Assembly: GCF_016638705.1 (NCBI RefSeq)
Contig: NZ_CP067341.1
Coordinates: 3,847,501-3,911,500, forward strand
Length of the DNA: 64,000 nt
Direction of reading: 5' to 3'
Source: Lysinibacillus agricola
GTDB lineage: Bacteria; Bacillota; Bacilli; Bacillales_A; Planococcaceae
Positions 45,632-54,570 of this stretch are shown here, one piece after another; positions within the stretch are counted from its first letter, which is position 1, and each line of letters begins with the position of its first letter. Under the pieces are notes generated by a model. That model was given only the letters and a program-made list of their open reading frames with translations, was not told where the DNA came from and did no database searches. A program made the translations under genes and the position numbers.

Positions 45632-46928
45632 ATAACAATCTATAAATTTTACTTGGTCTTCCACGAGTGGCATAAGTCTCTTGACCAACGCATTGTGCCA
45701 AATCAACTTTGCACATATCGGTAACAATACGTCTAACATTACGCTCCGTCATCTCAAGGTGTGTCGCTAAGTCCTTTGTTGTAAAATCCGCCCATCCCAT
45801 CTTTTGTATGAGGGCTACTATTTTTTTATATGTTTTCACACTAATGTTACCATTTTTTAACTTTCCAACAAGAATTTCATTTTGTGTACGGCTTGAATAA
45901 TGTAGTTCCCCTTGCTTTCCTGGAGACTCTACGATTAGTCCATCCTCTTGTACAATGACAATTTCACGTTTTTTCATTGCTTTTGAATGCTGAATAGCAC
46001 GAAAAGCATTAATTTCTGCCGAATAAGCCGTTTCTCCAAATCCAATACCGACTGCAACTGTAGTATCTGCTTCAAACGCTAATTTTTGAACAGTCTCTTC
46101 AAGTGTCATGATTTCCCGCTCAATAGCACCACGTGAACTAAAAATCATATATCTCCCGTTTCCTTTATCAGAAAAAGAGCCATTTATTTTCTCACCAAGT
46201 TGAATTAACATTTCTTTTAGTCGAAGTTCTAAATACTGTAAATTATAAGGTGTTTTCATTTCCTCCGCCACTTTGTTAAAATATTCAACTTCAATGATTT
46301 CAACTCCTATTTGAGTATCTTTAAAATAAGAGGTCTTGACTTTTTCTGAAAGAACCCGAAGTGATTGTCGTATTTCCATCGTACTCATTGACATTTTGTA
46401 TGCTGGAATTCCCTGTTCTCTTAGTGCTTCACACACAGATGGAAAACAAGTGAGAGCGCCGTCTGTCTTTTCCTCATTCCATAGGTTCAAGTGAAAATTT
46501 AACAACTCATTTGTATCTACATCTAAGTCAAACATTTTCGTATAAATCTTCGGGATATTCATCGTTAATTGTGACATTGCTTCTTTACTAATATTATTTG
46601 CTGTCATAGTATCAATACTTAACTTCTCAATGATTTGACCCTGATCATAGACCATCTCTAAGAATGCTTTATAAAGACCTGATTCTGTGGCAGGAACATA
46701 CACCATTATTTTATCTGTTCCTAATTTTCTTTTGGCAATTTCATATGGAATGGGACCAGAAAAAAACCAAGCATGCATATGAAAATTGTGTTCCTCAATA
46801 ATTTTCTCTACTTCTTTTATTTCTACATACGGAAGGGATATAAATTCTAACTCATGTTTATATTCATCTGCTAAGGCTACTATTTGTTCGATAGAAGTTT
46901 TTAATCCAACTAATCCAATTTTATACAT
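45630..46928 (-). CDS. Transcriptional regulator with a C-terminal winged helix
   Basis: 432 aa from ATG 46928. The N-terminal half looks like a ligand-sensing domain (YKIGLVGLKTSIEQIVAL), and the middle has a GGDEF/cyclase-like fold (GRYMIFSSRGAIEREI, ADTTVAVGIGFGETAYSAE) without catalytic motifs. The C-terminus is a winged helix (TKDLATHLEMTERNVRRIVT). It precedes the M20 and transporter genes on the same strand and probably controls them. Confidence 0.7.
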   Translation of the reverse strand: MYKIGLVGLKTSIEQIVALADEYKHELEFISLPYVEIKEVEKIIEEHNFHMHAWFFSGPIPYEIAKRKLGTDKIMVYVPATESGLYKAFLEMVYDQGQIIEKLSIDTMTANNISKEAMSQLTMNIPKIYTKMFDLDVDTNELLNFHLNLWNEEKTDGALTCFPSVCEALREQGIPAYKMSMSTMEIRQSLRVLSEKVKTSYFKDTQIGVEIIEVEYFNKVAEEMKTPYNLQYLELRLKEMLIQLGEKINGSFSDKGNGRYMIFSSRGAIEREIMTLEETVQKLAFEADTTVAVGIGFGETAYSAEINAFRAIQHSKAMKKREIVIVQEDGLIVESPGKQGELHYSSRTQNEILVGKLKNGNISVKTYKKIVALIQKMGWADFTTKDLATHLEMTERNVRRIVTDMCKVDLAQCVGQETYATRGRPSKIYRLL

Positions 46929-47051
46929 GCTGTTACCAACTTCCTTTATGAGCTGACATAAGTTCAAGTCATTTAATTACACTTATATAGTATTTTAGCA
47001 TGTTATTTGTAGGAAAAATAAGTGATATATTTAATCAAAAATAGAGCAAAG

Positions 47052-47082
47052 CAAAACACCGTCCAAAGTTTGAACGGTGTTT
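47052..47082 (-). terminator. Terminator after mtaB
   Basis: AAACACCGT / ACGGTGTTT, with a nested CCAAAGTTTG stem, just 3' of mtaB. Confidence 0.8.
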
Positions 47083-47102
47083 CTCTACATAGTTACCCTA
47101 TT

Positions 47103-48452
47103 TTATTTTACAGTTTCTAATACACGAACAAATTGCCCTTTAGAATGAGGATATCCAGCTTGCGTAATTTTCACCTTCACAAGCTGACCGATAAGGCTTT
47201 CAGGACCTTCAAAGACTACTTTTAAGTAATTATCTGTATAACCCGTTAAAAGCCCTGCCTCATCGCTTCCATCATGCACGAATTCTTCAGGAATTACCTC
47301 TAGCACTTGATTTTCAAAGCGAGAAGCATATTCCTTTGCTAATTGATCATTTAAAGCGATTAAACGGTGAACACGTTCGTTTTTAATGTTCTCGTCAATT
47401 TGGTCCTCCATACGCGCGGCTGGTGTACCTGTACGTGGAGAGAATGGGAATACGTGTAATTCAGAAAACTTATGATCACGAATAAAGTTATATGTTTCCA
47501 TGAACTCTTCCTCAGTTTCTCCTGGGAAACCTACGATTACGTCAGAAGTGACAGCCAAGTCTGGTAAAGCTTCATGTAGTTTTGTTAAGCGTTCACCGAA
47601 GAACTCCATTGTATACTTACGACGCATACGTTTTAAAACTGTATCAGAGCCCGATTGGATTGGAATGTGTAAGTGGTTAACAACGATTTTTGATTCACGT
47701 AAAACTTCAATCACTTCATCTGTTAATTGACTTGCCTCAATTGAAGAAATACGAAGACGTTTTAAGCCTTTCACATTTGCCTCTAAATCACGTAGTAGCT
47801 GGGCTAAATTGTAATCTTTTAAGTCTTGTCCATAGCCACCTGTGTGAATACCAGTTAGAACAATTTCAAGATACCCGGCATCCACTAATTGTTGGGCTTG
47901 GTTCAATACTTCTTGAGGATCTCGAGAGCGCATTAACCCACGTGCCCACGGAATTATACAAAACGTACAGAAGTTATTACAACCTTCTTGTATTTTTAAA
48001 GATGCGCGTGTACGGTCTGTAAATGCAGGCACGTCTAATTCCTCATACACACGATTTTTCATAATGTTGCGTACAGCATTAATTGGTTGGCGTTCAGTAA
48101 GATATTGGTCTATGTAGCCAAGTAATTTTGTACGATCCTGTGTTCCAACAACAATGTCAACACCAGGAATCGCCATAATTTCTGCAGGAGAGGTTTGAGC
48201 GTAACATCCTGTAACACAAATAACAGCGTCTGGGTTTTGACGAATAGCTCGACGGATAACTTGACGTGATTTTTTATCCCCTGTATTTGTTACTGTACAT
48301 GTATTAATGACATAGACGTCTGCTTGACGATCAAACTCCGTACGTTCATAGCCTTCTTCTTTAAATAACTGCCAAATTGCTTCTGTTTCATAATGATTTA
48401 CTTTACAACCTAGAGTATGGAAACTCACGATTTTCGGTCGCTCGTTACTCAT
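47103..48452 (-). CDS. mtaB: tRNA t6A37 methylthiotransferase MtaB
   Basis: 449 aa from ATG 48452. A radical-SAM enzyme making ms2t6A at position 37 of ANN-decoding tRNAs. It has an N-terminal MTTase domain (LGCKVNHYE, NTCTVT, VTGCYAQ), the radical-SAM cluster CNNFCTFC, and a C-terminal TRAM domain. Its promoter and first 16 codons are duplicated 4.16 kb away, at 52564, marking an island junction. Confidence 0.95.
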   Translation of the reverse strand: MSNERPKIVSFHTLGCKVNHYETEAIWQLFKEEGYERTEFDRQADVYVINTCTVTNTGDKKSRQVIRRAIRQNPDAVICVTGCYAQTSPAEIMAIPGVDIVVGTQDRTKLLGYIDQYLTERQPINAVRNIMKNRVYEELDVPAFTDRTRASLKIQEGCNNFCTFCIIPWARGLMRSRDPQEVLNQAQQLVDAGYLEIVLTGIHTGGYGQDLKDYNLAQLLRDLEANVKGLKRLRISSIEASQLTDEVIEVLRESKIVVNHLHIPIQSGSDTVLKRMRRKYTMEFFGERLTKLHEALPDLAVTSDVIVGFPGETEEEFMETYNFIRDHKFSELHVFPFSPRTGTPAARMEDQIDENIKNERVHRLIALNDQLAKEYASRFENQVLEVIPEEFVHDGSDEAGLLTGYTDNYLKVVFEGPESLIGQLVKVKITQAGYPHSKGQFVRVLETVK

Positions 48453-48557
48453 AATATATATCATCCTTTCAAGAGTACACTACAATAAATTAAATTATCA
48501 ACGTGTCTTATAATAGCACAAATAAATGTAATGAGCCTAGTTTTTTAGCTAGGCTCA
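48405..48557. repeat. Island-flanking direct repeat, copy A (mtaB 5' end, promoter, upstream terminator)
   Basis: About 150 bp nearly identical to 52564-52716, including about 90 bp without a difference (GGTCGCTCGTTACTC ... TAGCACAAATAAA). It covers mtaB codons 1-16, its leader, and the hairpin GAGCCTAG-TTTTTTAG-CTAGGCTC. Confidence 0.9.
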
Positions 48558-48826
48558 TTTTACTGCGTATCTGATTAACAGCAACTAATCATAGTTGTTT
48601 GTTTTTCCTACTTTCCTAAATCATCAAAATACCCATTAAAGTTGTCGTATCAACTTAACATAAAGACAAACTTATAAAAGAACCAATGATTATAGATGCA
48701 TTTCTTCTATTATATACAACAATTAAGACCACCCATCACGGAGTGATCTTTATCGTTAATTACAAAATTATTCCTATATAGGCTCTGTCAACAACATTTA
48801 CTTTATTTTTTTATCCTCAGCATTAT

Positions 48827-48875
48827 CTAATAACCTAATAACCTAATAACCTAATAACCTAATAACCTAATAACC
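48827..48875 (+). repeat. Octanucleotide tandem repeat (CTAATAAC)x6
   Basis: Six perfect copies at the 3' end of the minus-strand membrane gene. The first three copies encode its last residues and the TAG stop; all frames of this repeat hit TAG within 24 bp. Confidence 0.95.
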
Positions 48876-49354
48876 ATAGATTGTGCACTTTCTGCTTGTT
48901 CTATTGCCTTATTTGTTAGTTCCGATGATTCTTCCATTCCTTTTATCATTCTTTCAAAGGTCTCATATTGTAGCTTTTTATGATTGAGACTTAGATTTAT
49001 AATAGTCAATCCTATAGCAATAATTGAAATAGCAGTTGCCAGTATATCAGAATTTATAAATTTAATGTTTAAAAAAGGGAACGTTAAAAGTGATAATATA
49101 GAAAAGGCTAGACTAATTCTTTTGAGGACTTTAAATATTTTTCCAAATGAATATACATCCAATAAATATTGAATAATATCAGAAAGTACAAAAAATATCC
49201 CCGACAATGAAATTGCAAGAACAAACATTGAATTTGTAGTAATTAAATCAAACATGCTTGATATTCCAATAATTATAAATGTTATACAAATCATAATAAC
49301 TAGGAAATTTAACTCTGTTAATCTTTCAAAGGTATTTTCTGGTGTTTTGCGCAT
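48851..49354 (-). CDS. Small membrane protein, unrecognised
   Basis: 167 aa from ATG 49354 (GGAGG six bases upstream); the longer reading is rejected. Four hydrophobic helices (about residues 16-37, 42-62, 70-95, 100-125) and a helical charged tail ending in residues coded by the octamer repeat. Role unknown. Confidence 0.65.
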   Translation of the reverse strand: MRKTPENTFERLTELNFLVIMICITFIIIGISSMFDLITTNSMFVLAISLSGIFFVLSDIIQYLLDVYSFGKIFKVLKRISLAFSILSLLTFPFLNIKFINSDILATAISIIAIGLTIINLSLNHKKLQYETFERMIKGMEESSELTNKAIEQAESAQSMVIRLLGY

Positions 49355-49489
49355 ATTTAACCTCCAAAATAGTAATTTCATTTTAATTATGTATCTAAAA
49401 ATAGCTTTAAGTCCTTTTATAAATTTTAGCATTTTTGTTGTCGAACTCATACATTCTAATATCCAATATATTTTTCAATCTCAATATAT

Positions 49490-49790
49490 CTACCATTCCA
49501 GCCAATTCTCAATGTTTGACCTGCTATTTATTTGTGTACAATTATCACGTTCTTCTAACCAGTTATAAAACGGTATAGGACGTTCTCTATTCACTGTTTC
49601 TTCTACATATGATGGTTTATTCGATTGATTACTTAAACGCTCTACAGCCTTTCTATATGCTCCTACAAATACGGCTCTTAATGTACTAGCAATTGTTATG
49701 TACCGTTCGCAATATCACGGATAATGTTAGCTAAAATGTCTTTAGCGTTCACAAAATCACGAGTTTTGGAACAAATAATAATATGTTATT
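49490..49790 (-). pseudogene. Decayed C-terminus of a wHTH gene, copy 3
   Basis: TIASTLRAVFVGAYRKAVER ... RPIPFYNWLEERDN ... NWLEW-stop is the C-terminal pattern of the gene at 26958. A frameshift separates it from DFVNAKDILANIIRDIANGT. Upstream, a 33-codon ORF (49757-49858, MNADMKKVRDWMIARPFEIS) may be a further relic. Confidence 0.65.
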
Positions 49791-50041
49791 TCTTCAATTG
49801 AAATTTCAAATGGTCGAGCAATCATCCAATCTCTCACTTTTTTCATATCAGCATTCATATCTATCACCCCTACTTTGTTCCTGAATAATATTTATCTCTC
49901 CCGTTGTATAATCCCCATATTTAAACATAATAAAAAAGCACTCTCTCAAGAATGCTTTTATAAGCCAGAATATATTGTTGTATTGTAAAACTTTATATCT
50001 TTCTCAAAATATTGCTGATACCTGTTGAAATTAAACTTTCT

Positions 50042-50365
50042 TTAATCAGCTTGATTCTTACGATGAACCTCAGTAAGATCTTTTATATAAATTAATGAAT
50101 AGTCATCTCTAATATCCACTTCAAAAAAGTAATGATTTTTAGTTACTATATCTTTAACTTCTATTTCAAACAACCCCATCCCTCTTCGGTAATTGTTTTC
50201 TTCAGATTTTAAATCTTCTCTACCAATGCCATAGTTAGTTTCAATATAGTTTTCCACATAGTTGTATACGATAGCGTTTCGAGATTTAGAATTAAAATAA
50301 TTGTAATTAACAAAAATAACTACTATACAAAATAATAGATTAAAGATAATTATTTTTTTTTTCAT
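50042..50365 (-). CDS. Small exported or membrane-anchored protein
   Basis: 107 aa: a lysine N-terminus and one hydrophobic segment (IIIFNLLFCIVVIFVNY), then a soluble domain of about 80 residues reminiscent of DUF3139-type small proteins. GGAAGGAGAGGG before the ATG. It lies downstream of the protease gene and may be co-expressed. Confidence 0.6.
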   Translation of the reverse strand: MKKKIIIFNLLFCIVVIFVNYNYFNSKSRNAIVYNYVENYIETNYGIGREDLKSEENNYRRGMGLFEIEVKDIVTKNHYFFEVDIRDDYSLIYIKDLTEVHRKNQAD

Positions 50366-50501
50366 TTCCCTCTCCTTCCGCCATATAAAGTATCAAGACT
50401 ATATTTATTAATAATTACAATTTTTTAAACTATAAAAATTCGATTTTAGTGTCTTTACCTACCGATTTAACAATTAATAAAGAAATTTCATAATAATACA
50501 A

Positions 50502-51599
50502 TTAATTATTAATTGAAAAACTCACCATTGATATAATTGCAGAGTTAACGTTATAGTTTATATCACGTATAGTACTATTAGTACCTAACGTTTGAACTCT
50601 TAACAGTGTACCTGTGGAAGCGTAGATATATCCAAGTCCAGGTGTCCAGTGATAATCATATGCATAATCTGCATTAGGTTCAAAAAGAGTAAAGTATTTA
50701 TCAAACTTTATTGCAAGCGGTCTATTATTATCTATTTCAGTCTTATATGAGTAAAAATTATTAAAACTACTTGTTGTAGCTGAATATCCTCTTGCAATCG
50801 CTTCATTTTCTAGACCTGAACGCACGCCATTTACACTCATACCATAGGAAGTGCCACCGCGATTAGCATACATGCTATTAATAAATGCTCCTTTAGTTGA
50901 ATAACCACTGTTAAAAACTTGTAATTTTGATTTAAGTTTCTTATCATGCCAGTATTGTAAAATTACTGCTATAGTAGTTGGACCACATGCAGAATTTCGG
51001 TAACTTGATTTAACATCTTTATCATATTGAGAAAATGTAGGAGATGACAATAATGCCGAACCGTATCCATCACCCGCAGCTTTACTATTCATCAATTGAA
51101 TGTTTAAATCTTCTTTAATCTCATATGTCGAGAGATTTTCATCTTTCGATTTAATATAATCTATAATTTGATTTGTATCATCAGCACTAACTATACTATA
51201 ACCACCAAGATAGTAGTAATTTTCATCCCCTAATTCAAAGACATCTGGAATACCTTCTCCACCTAAAAGAACGGTTGAATTTTCTTGATTATTGGAAATA
51301 ACGGCAAAATATTCTTGACCACTTAAATCTTCTATAACATAATATTTCGCAATGTTTATTCCATTAATATCAAAAACTTCTCTTTCCGAAGTAATATTGA
51401 AGTCTGAAGCCTCTATAAAATATCCATTTTTCATATAATCATTCAATACAATATTCGATTCCGACGAAACTACTGACTGATTTTGTTCTTCAACATTGGT
51501 ATTCTCATTTTCTTCAGCATTTGCAGTAGATACTGTTAAAATTGAAAATAATAGTACAACAAAAAATATTCCCATATACCTCTTCGAATTATGAAACAT
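50502..51599 (-). CDS. Secreted C39-like cysteine protease
   Basis: 365 aa. Signal peptide (MFHNSKRYMGIFFVVLLFSI ... ANA, about 28 residues), a pro-like region, then a papain/C39-like domain from about residue 175: Cys in SACGPTTIAVILQYW and His in YDYHWTPGLGY. Related enzymes are exported peptidases or bacteriocin-processing-like proteins. A GGTGGAGGG ribosome binding site precedes the ATG. Confidence 0.75.
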   Translation of the reverse strand: MFHNSKRYMGIFFVVLLFSILTVSTANAEENENTNVEEQNQSVVSSESNIVLNDYMKNGYFIEASDFNITSEREVFDINGINIAKYYVIEDLSGQEYFAVISNNQENSTVLLGGEGIPDVFELGDENYYYLGGYSIVSADDTNQIIDYIKSKDENLSTYEIKEDLNIQLMNSKAAGDGYGSALLSSPTFSQYDKDVKSSYRNSACGPTTIAVILQYWHDKKLKSKLQVFNSGYSTKGAFINSMYANRGGTSYGMSVNGVRSGLENEAIARGYSATTSSFNNFYSYKTEIDNNRPLAIKFDKYFTLFEPNADYAYDYHWTPGLGYIYASTGTLLRVQTLGTNSTIRDINYNVNSAIISMVSFSINN

Positions 51600-51785
51600 T
51601 TTGAACCCTCCACCTTATAGATTTTTTTAAACCTTAACTAAAATCGAATTTAATAGTTATAACCTTAATATTACCTATTTTACAATTAAAAGTAAATAAA
51701 ACGTTTATTGTATTTATGTTCTCTTCTTTCTTCAATCACAATCTCCATTCCAACTAAAATAGACTTAAATTTACTCATATTTTAG

Positions 51786-51877
51786 GCGTTATTTTGCACA
51801 ATCAAATTTAAAATACAACTCATAGCTTGGAGTGCTTGTATTATTAGAAAAGGCTTACTTGGAGTGCAAAATAACGC
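51786..51877. mobile_element. 92-bp mini-element with 14-bp terminal inverted repeats
   Basis: Perfect ends GCGTTATTTTGCAC and GTGCAAAATAACGC, with CTTGGAGTGC twice inside. No coding capacity and no clear target duplication. Could be a MITE, an IS end pair, or a regulatory stem. Confidence 0.5.
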
Positions 51878-51930
51878 TTCAAACAGATGCAATTTATCGA
51901 TTAAAGTGACAGGCTAAAGATATTGAGAAA

Positions 51931-52015
51931 ACAGATAACTAACACAGTTGTCTGTTTTTTATTATGTACTTTTAAACTTGTAAACATTTAGTATAAATGT
52001 AAAGGAGTGATACAT
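51931..52015 (+). promoter_or_regulatory. Recurring terminator-plus-leader cassette, copy 3
   Basis: ACAGATAACT-AACAC-AGTTGTCTGT, T6, ATTATGTACTTTTAAACTTG..., AAAGGAG before the next ATG. The preceding codons read DIEKTDN-stop, as in the small gene at 32642. Confidence 0.55.
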
Positions 52016-52495
52016 ATGGAGTATAAGGTGAAAAAAGGATGTGGAATAGGTTGCTTTGGCTTAATAACATTAATAGTTATCGTTTTAATAATCGCTGCAT
52101 CAATAGACACAAATAACAAAGGTGATAAAAAAGGAGCTGCAAAAAAATCATTAGACACTTCACTACCTATTGAGGAACGTATCGAAAATGCAGTATTAAG
52201 TGTTTTAGGCGAAAAGAACAATATGAGTAAATCAAGAGCTGTAAATGTAACCTCAAACGACAATAATGTAACGATTAGCTTCATTGCAGACGAATCAAGT
52301 AATAATTCTTCTTCTTTAGAATCAGATATTATAGATGTATTAGAAAGCATAAAAGGAATTGAAAATCTAAATACCGTTTCAATTAATGCACAAGCTATGT
52401 TCATTGACAAATATGGCAATACCTCAGCCGATAATGCTTTGACAGTCAGTATAGATATAACGAAAAAATCACTTAAAACCTCATATTTTAAGTGA
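52016..52495 (+). CDS. Membrane-anchored hypothetical protein
   Basis: 159 aa from ATG 52016 (GGAG eight bases upstream). A helix at residues 10-30 (CGIGCFGLITLIVIVLIIAA) anchors a soluble domain of about 125 residues. The last codons form one arm of a terminator (AAAAAATCACTTAAAA / TTTTAAGTGATTTTT, 52465-52501). Confidence 0.65.
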   Translation: MEYKVKKGCGIGCFGLITLIVIVLIIAASIDTNNKGDKKGAAKKSLDTSLPIEERIENAVLSVLGEKNNMSKSRAVNVTSNDNNVTISFIADESSNNSSSLESDIIDVLESIKGIENLNTVSINAQAMFIDKYGNTSADNALTVSIDITKKSLKTSYFK

Positions 52496-52563
52496 TTTTT
52501 CCAAGTAGTTGAACCCTTGATATTACTGTATTCCTACGCAATCATATCTATATATACTACCCC

Positions 52564-52611
52564 ACAACCTAGAGTATGAAAACTCACGATTTTTGGTCGC
52601 TCGTTACTCAT
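52564..52611 (-). pseudogene. mtaB 5' fragment (16 codons)
   Basis: ATG at 52611 followed by MSNERPKIVSFHTLGC, then unrelated sequence. It retains the mtaB leader and promoter sequence (to about 52690), with the terminator hairpin GAGCCTAG-CTTTTTGG-CTAGGCTT beside it. Second flank of the island. Confidence 0.9.
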
Positions 52612-52722
52612 AATATATATCATCCTTTCAAGAGTACACTACAATAAATTAAATTATCAACGTGTCTTATAATAGCACAAATAAAGATAATGAGCCTAGC
52701 TTTTTGGCTAGGCTTATTTTTT
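52612..52722. repeat. Island-flanking direct repeat, copy B (non-coding part)
   Basis: Continues the repeat matching 48453-48557: leader and promoter of mtaB plus the upstream terminator with its T7 tail (52690-52722). Confidence 0.9.
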
Positions 52723-52825
52723 TGCATAATAAAACAGGCACCATAATATTGAGTACCTGCTTGTTAATAAGTTGTTCCACCAAAACCAAAAATTCCCATT
52801 TTATCATTTTTTCTCCATTCACAGC

Positions 52826-52984
52826 AATTATACCTCGGTATAATTGCGTCTGGAATCGGCTTTGTGCTTAGGCCTGCAGATGTTTTTTGTGGGAAAGCGC
52901 AGTGCTAACGTAGCGGCACGTTACATAAAACACTTGTAGCTGGCGCTTCGCTTTCGCTACCAAAACACTTGCTGAAGGAAGTTA
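52826..52984 (-). repeat. Dispersed palindromic repeat, third copy
   Basis: AATTATACC-TC-GGTATAATT hairpin (52826-52845), GCGTCTGGAATCGGCTTTGTGCTT, GCAGATGTTTT, then an inverted pair of GAAAGCGCAGTGCTAACG and GGCGCTTCGCTTTCGCTAC units, ending CACTTGCTGAAGGAAGTTA. 53000-53231 beyond it holds only the hairpin GGCAGTT / AACTGCC (53085-53111), a terminator for the next gene. Confidence 0.85.
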
Positions 52985-53231
52985 AATCCTTTGGGATATT
53001 AAAATATGTAGAGTCAATTCCCCCCTAGCTCCTCCCAATACCCCTTGTAAGAAATCTATTCCGTTAGTTATTATATTGCAAAAAGGCAGTTAAAAATTAG
53101 ATTCAACTGCCTACTCAAATGTAGGATTTTTATCAGTGCCCATTAAATATTACATGTGTATTTTCATTTTACATTTTTTTTGCAAAAATGCCTTTTTATT
53201 TGTTTTACTCCTCTAAAAACTAGAGTTATTA

Positions 53232-54017
53232 TTAACTCATAGGAGGAGTAAGCCCTAAAAGATTAGGAGTTATTACATTAGTGCCTGCTCCAAGGCGGAC
53301 TTGTTGAACTTGTAATACTTTTACTGTAAGCTCAAGAACAATTTTTTCACGCAATGTGCTGAAAGTACCTTCTGGCGCTGCCATAATTGGTGAAAAATCA
53401 AGTTCAAAGAAGTTTGCAGCTACTAATTCGCCAAATGGTTGTTCATTGTATTTAACGAGATTTTGGAAGAAAGCCTTATCCAATCGAGCATCCATTTGCG
53501 TTTTTTCATTAAGGAAGTTCGCTTCAGCAAACTCGGAAATTCCTAAAATCGGAGTAGGACCTCCAGGTGTTTGTGGGAAAGTAAGGTCTGTAAAACCTGA
53601 AAACTGAACATCAGCAATTCTATCTCTAAGTGCCCCATTACATGCTGATGAAGCATATTCTATATTTTTGCGAATATGTCCCGCTACAAATAATTTTGCT
53701 CTTGTTACCTTAAAAAAGTCAGTGCCATCAATACGTGTAAAAGCAACCGGTACCAGTTTCACTTGATTTAGGAATACATTTTTTTTCACTCTTTTGATTT
53801 CAGTTGCTGCAGGAGTAAGAGTAATATCTGACTCCACAACTATTTGAAGTGTTGGTTCTGCAAGTACAACTGGAACTTTAATAGTTGGAGCCGTTACCGG
53901 TGTAGCGACTACTGGAGTAATCTCACTAGTTAATGGCATTTGTTCAGTTGATGCTACTGGACAAGGTTCCTTATGACTGACCTTATTATCTAATTGATTA
54001 TCTAATTGTTCACTCAA
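53232..54017 (-). CDS. SPOCS/CsxC-like spore-surface protein, paralogue 1
   Basis: 261 aa from TTG 54017 (GAGGG upstream, same as its paralogues). A Thr/Pro/Val-rich N-terminus leads to a beta-rich SPOCS (DUF3794)-like domain: VPVVLAEPTLQI, FLNQVKLVPV, RAKLFVAGHIRKNIEYAS, ending LREKIVLELTVKVLQVQQVR. Such domains occur in spore coat and exosporium proteins. The upstream CATATTCTA (54062-54070) fits a sigma-K -10. Ends TPPMS, lacking the Cys tail of paralogue 2. Confidence 0.65.
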   Translation of the reverse strand: MSEQLDNQLDNKVSHKEPCPVASTEQMPLTSEITPVVATPVTAPTIKVPVVLAEPTLQIVVESDITLTPAATEIKRVKKNVFLNQVKLVPVAFTRIDGTDFFKVTRAKLFVAGHIRKNIEYASSACNGALRDRIADVQFSGFTDLTFPQTPGGPTPILGISEFAEANFLNEKTQMDARLDKAFFQNLVKYNEQPFGELVAANFFELDFSPIMAAPEGTFSTLREKIVLELTVKVLQVQQVRLGAGTNVITPNLLGLTPPMS

Positions 54018-54061
54018 AAAAATCCCTCTTTTCATTTTTTTTATGAGAACTCTCATATCGC

Positions 54062-54070
54062 TAGAATATG
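54062..54070 (-). promoter_or_regulatory. Sigma-K-like -10 box, paralogue 1
   Basis: CATATTCTA (pattern CATA-N3-TA) lies in a block also containing ACTAGTATA and ACGTCCAT, conserved before all three similar paralogues (also 58306-58314 and 59332-59340). No clear -35 was found. Confidence 0.5.
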
Positions 54071-54120
54071 TAGCTATTTAACCTATACATGGACGTATAT
54101 ACTAGTTTTTATGTTTTTTT

Positions 54121-54570
54121 GTGCGAAAGCGTAGTGCTAACACAGCGGCAGCAACAGATGTTTTTTTTGCGCGAAAGCGAAGCGTCAGCGGCAGATGTTT
54201 TTTGTGCGAAAGCGCAGTGCTAACGTAGCGACAGCAACATGGTGTTTTTTTGCGCGAAAGCGAAGCGTCAGCGCAGATGTTTTTTGTGCGAAAGCGCAGT
54301 GCTAACGTAGCGACAGCAACATGGTGTTTTTTTGCGCGAAAGCGAAGCGTCAGCGGCAGATGTTTTTTGTGCGAAAGCGCAGTGCTAACGTAGCGACAGC
54401 AACATGGTGTTTTTTTGCGCGAAAGCGAAGCGTCAGCGGCAGATGTTTTTTGTGCGAAAGCGCAGTGCTAACGTAGCGACAGTAACAGATGTTTTTTTGC
54501 GCGAAAGCGAAGCGTCAGCGGCAGATATTTTTTGTGCGAAAGCGCAGTGCTAACGTAGCGACAGCAACAT
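54121..54570 (+). repeat. Six-copy tandem array, 82-83 bp period
   Basis: GTGCGAAAGCGCAGTGCTAACG begins at 54121, 54204, 54286, 54369, 54452 and 54534. Each period has two related half-units (GCGAAAGCGAAGCGTCAGCG and GCGAAAGCGCAGTGCTAACG) joined by T runs. It is the inverted form of the units in the dispersed repeat family. It lies directly upstream of paralogue 1. Confidence 0.95.

Larger units (their letters stand above)
48453..52611. mobile_element. 4.16-kb island inserted at the 5' end of mtaB
   Basis: Bracketed by direct copies of the mtaB promoter and first 16 codons; the joint is exactly at the conserved LGC|KVNH codons. Contents: small membrane proteins, a secreted C39-like protease, a decayed wHTH fragment and a mini-element. 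No recombinase was found. Integration with 5'-end replacement or a tandem duplication followed by sequence exchange could both produce this. Confidence 0.65.

Noticed and set aside
47690..48022. 110-codon ORF opposite mtaB
   Set aside because: Shadow of the mtaB coding frame.
54121..54570. CRISPR array
   Set aside because: The units are tandem, with periods of 82-83 bp and no unique spacers; related units occur dispersed elsewhere and no cas gene is present.
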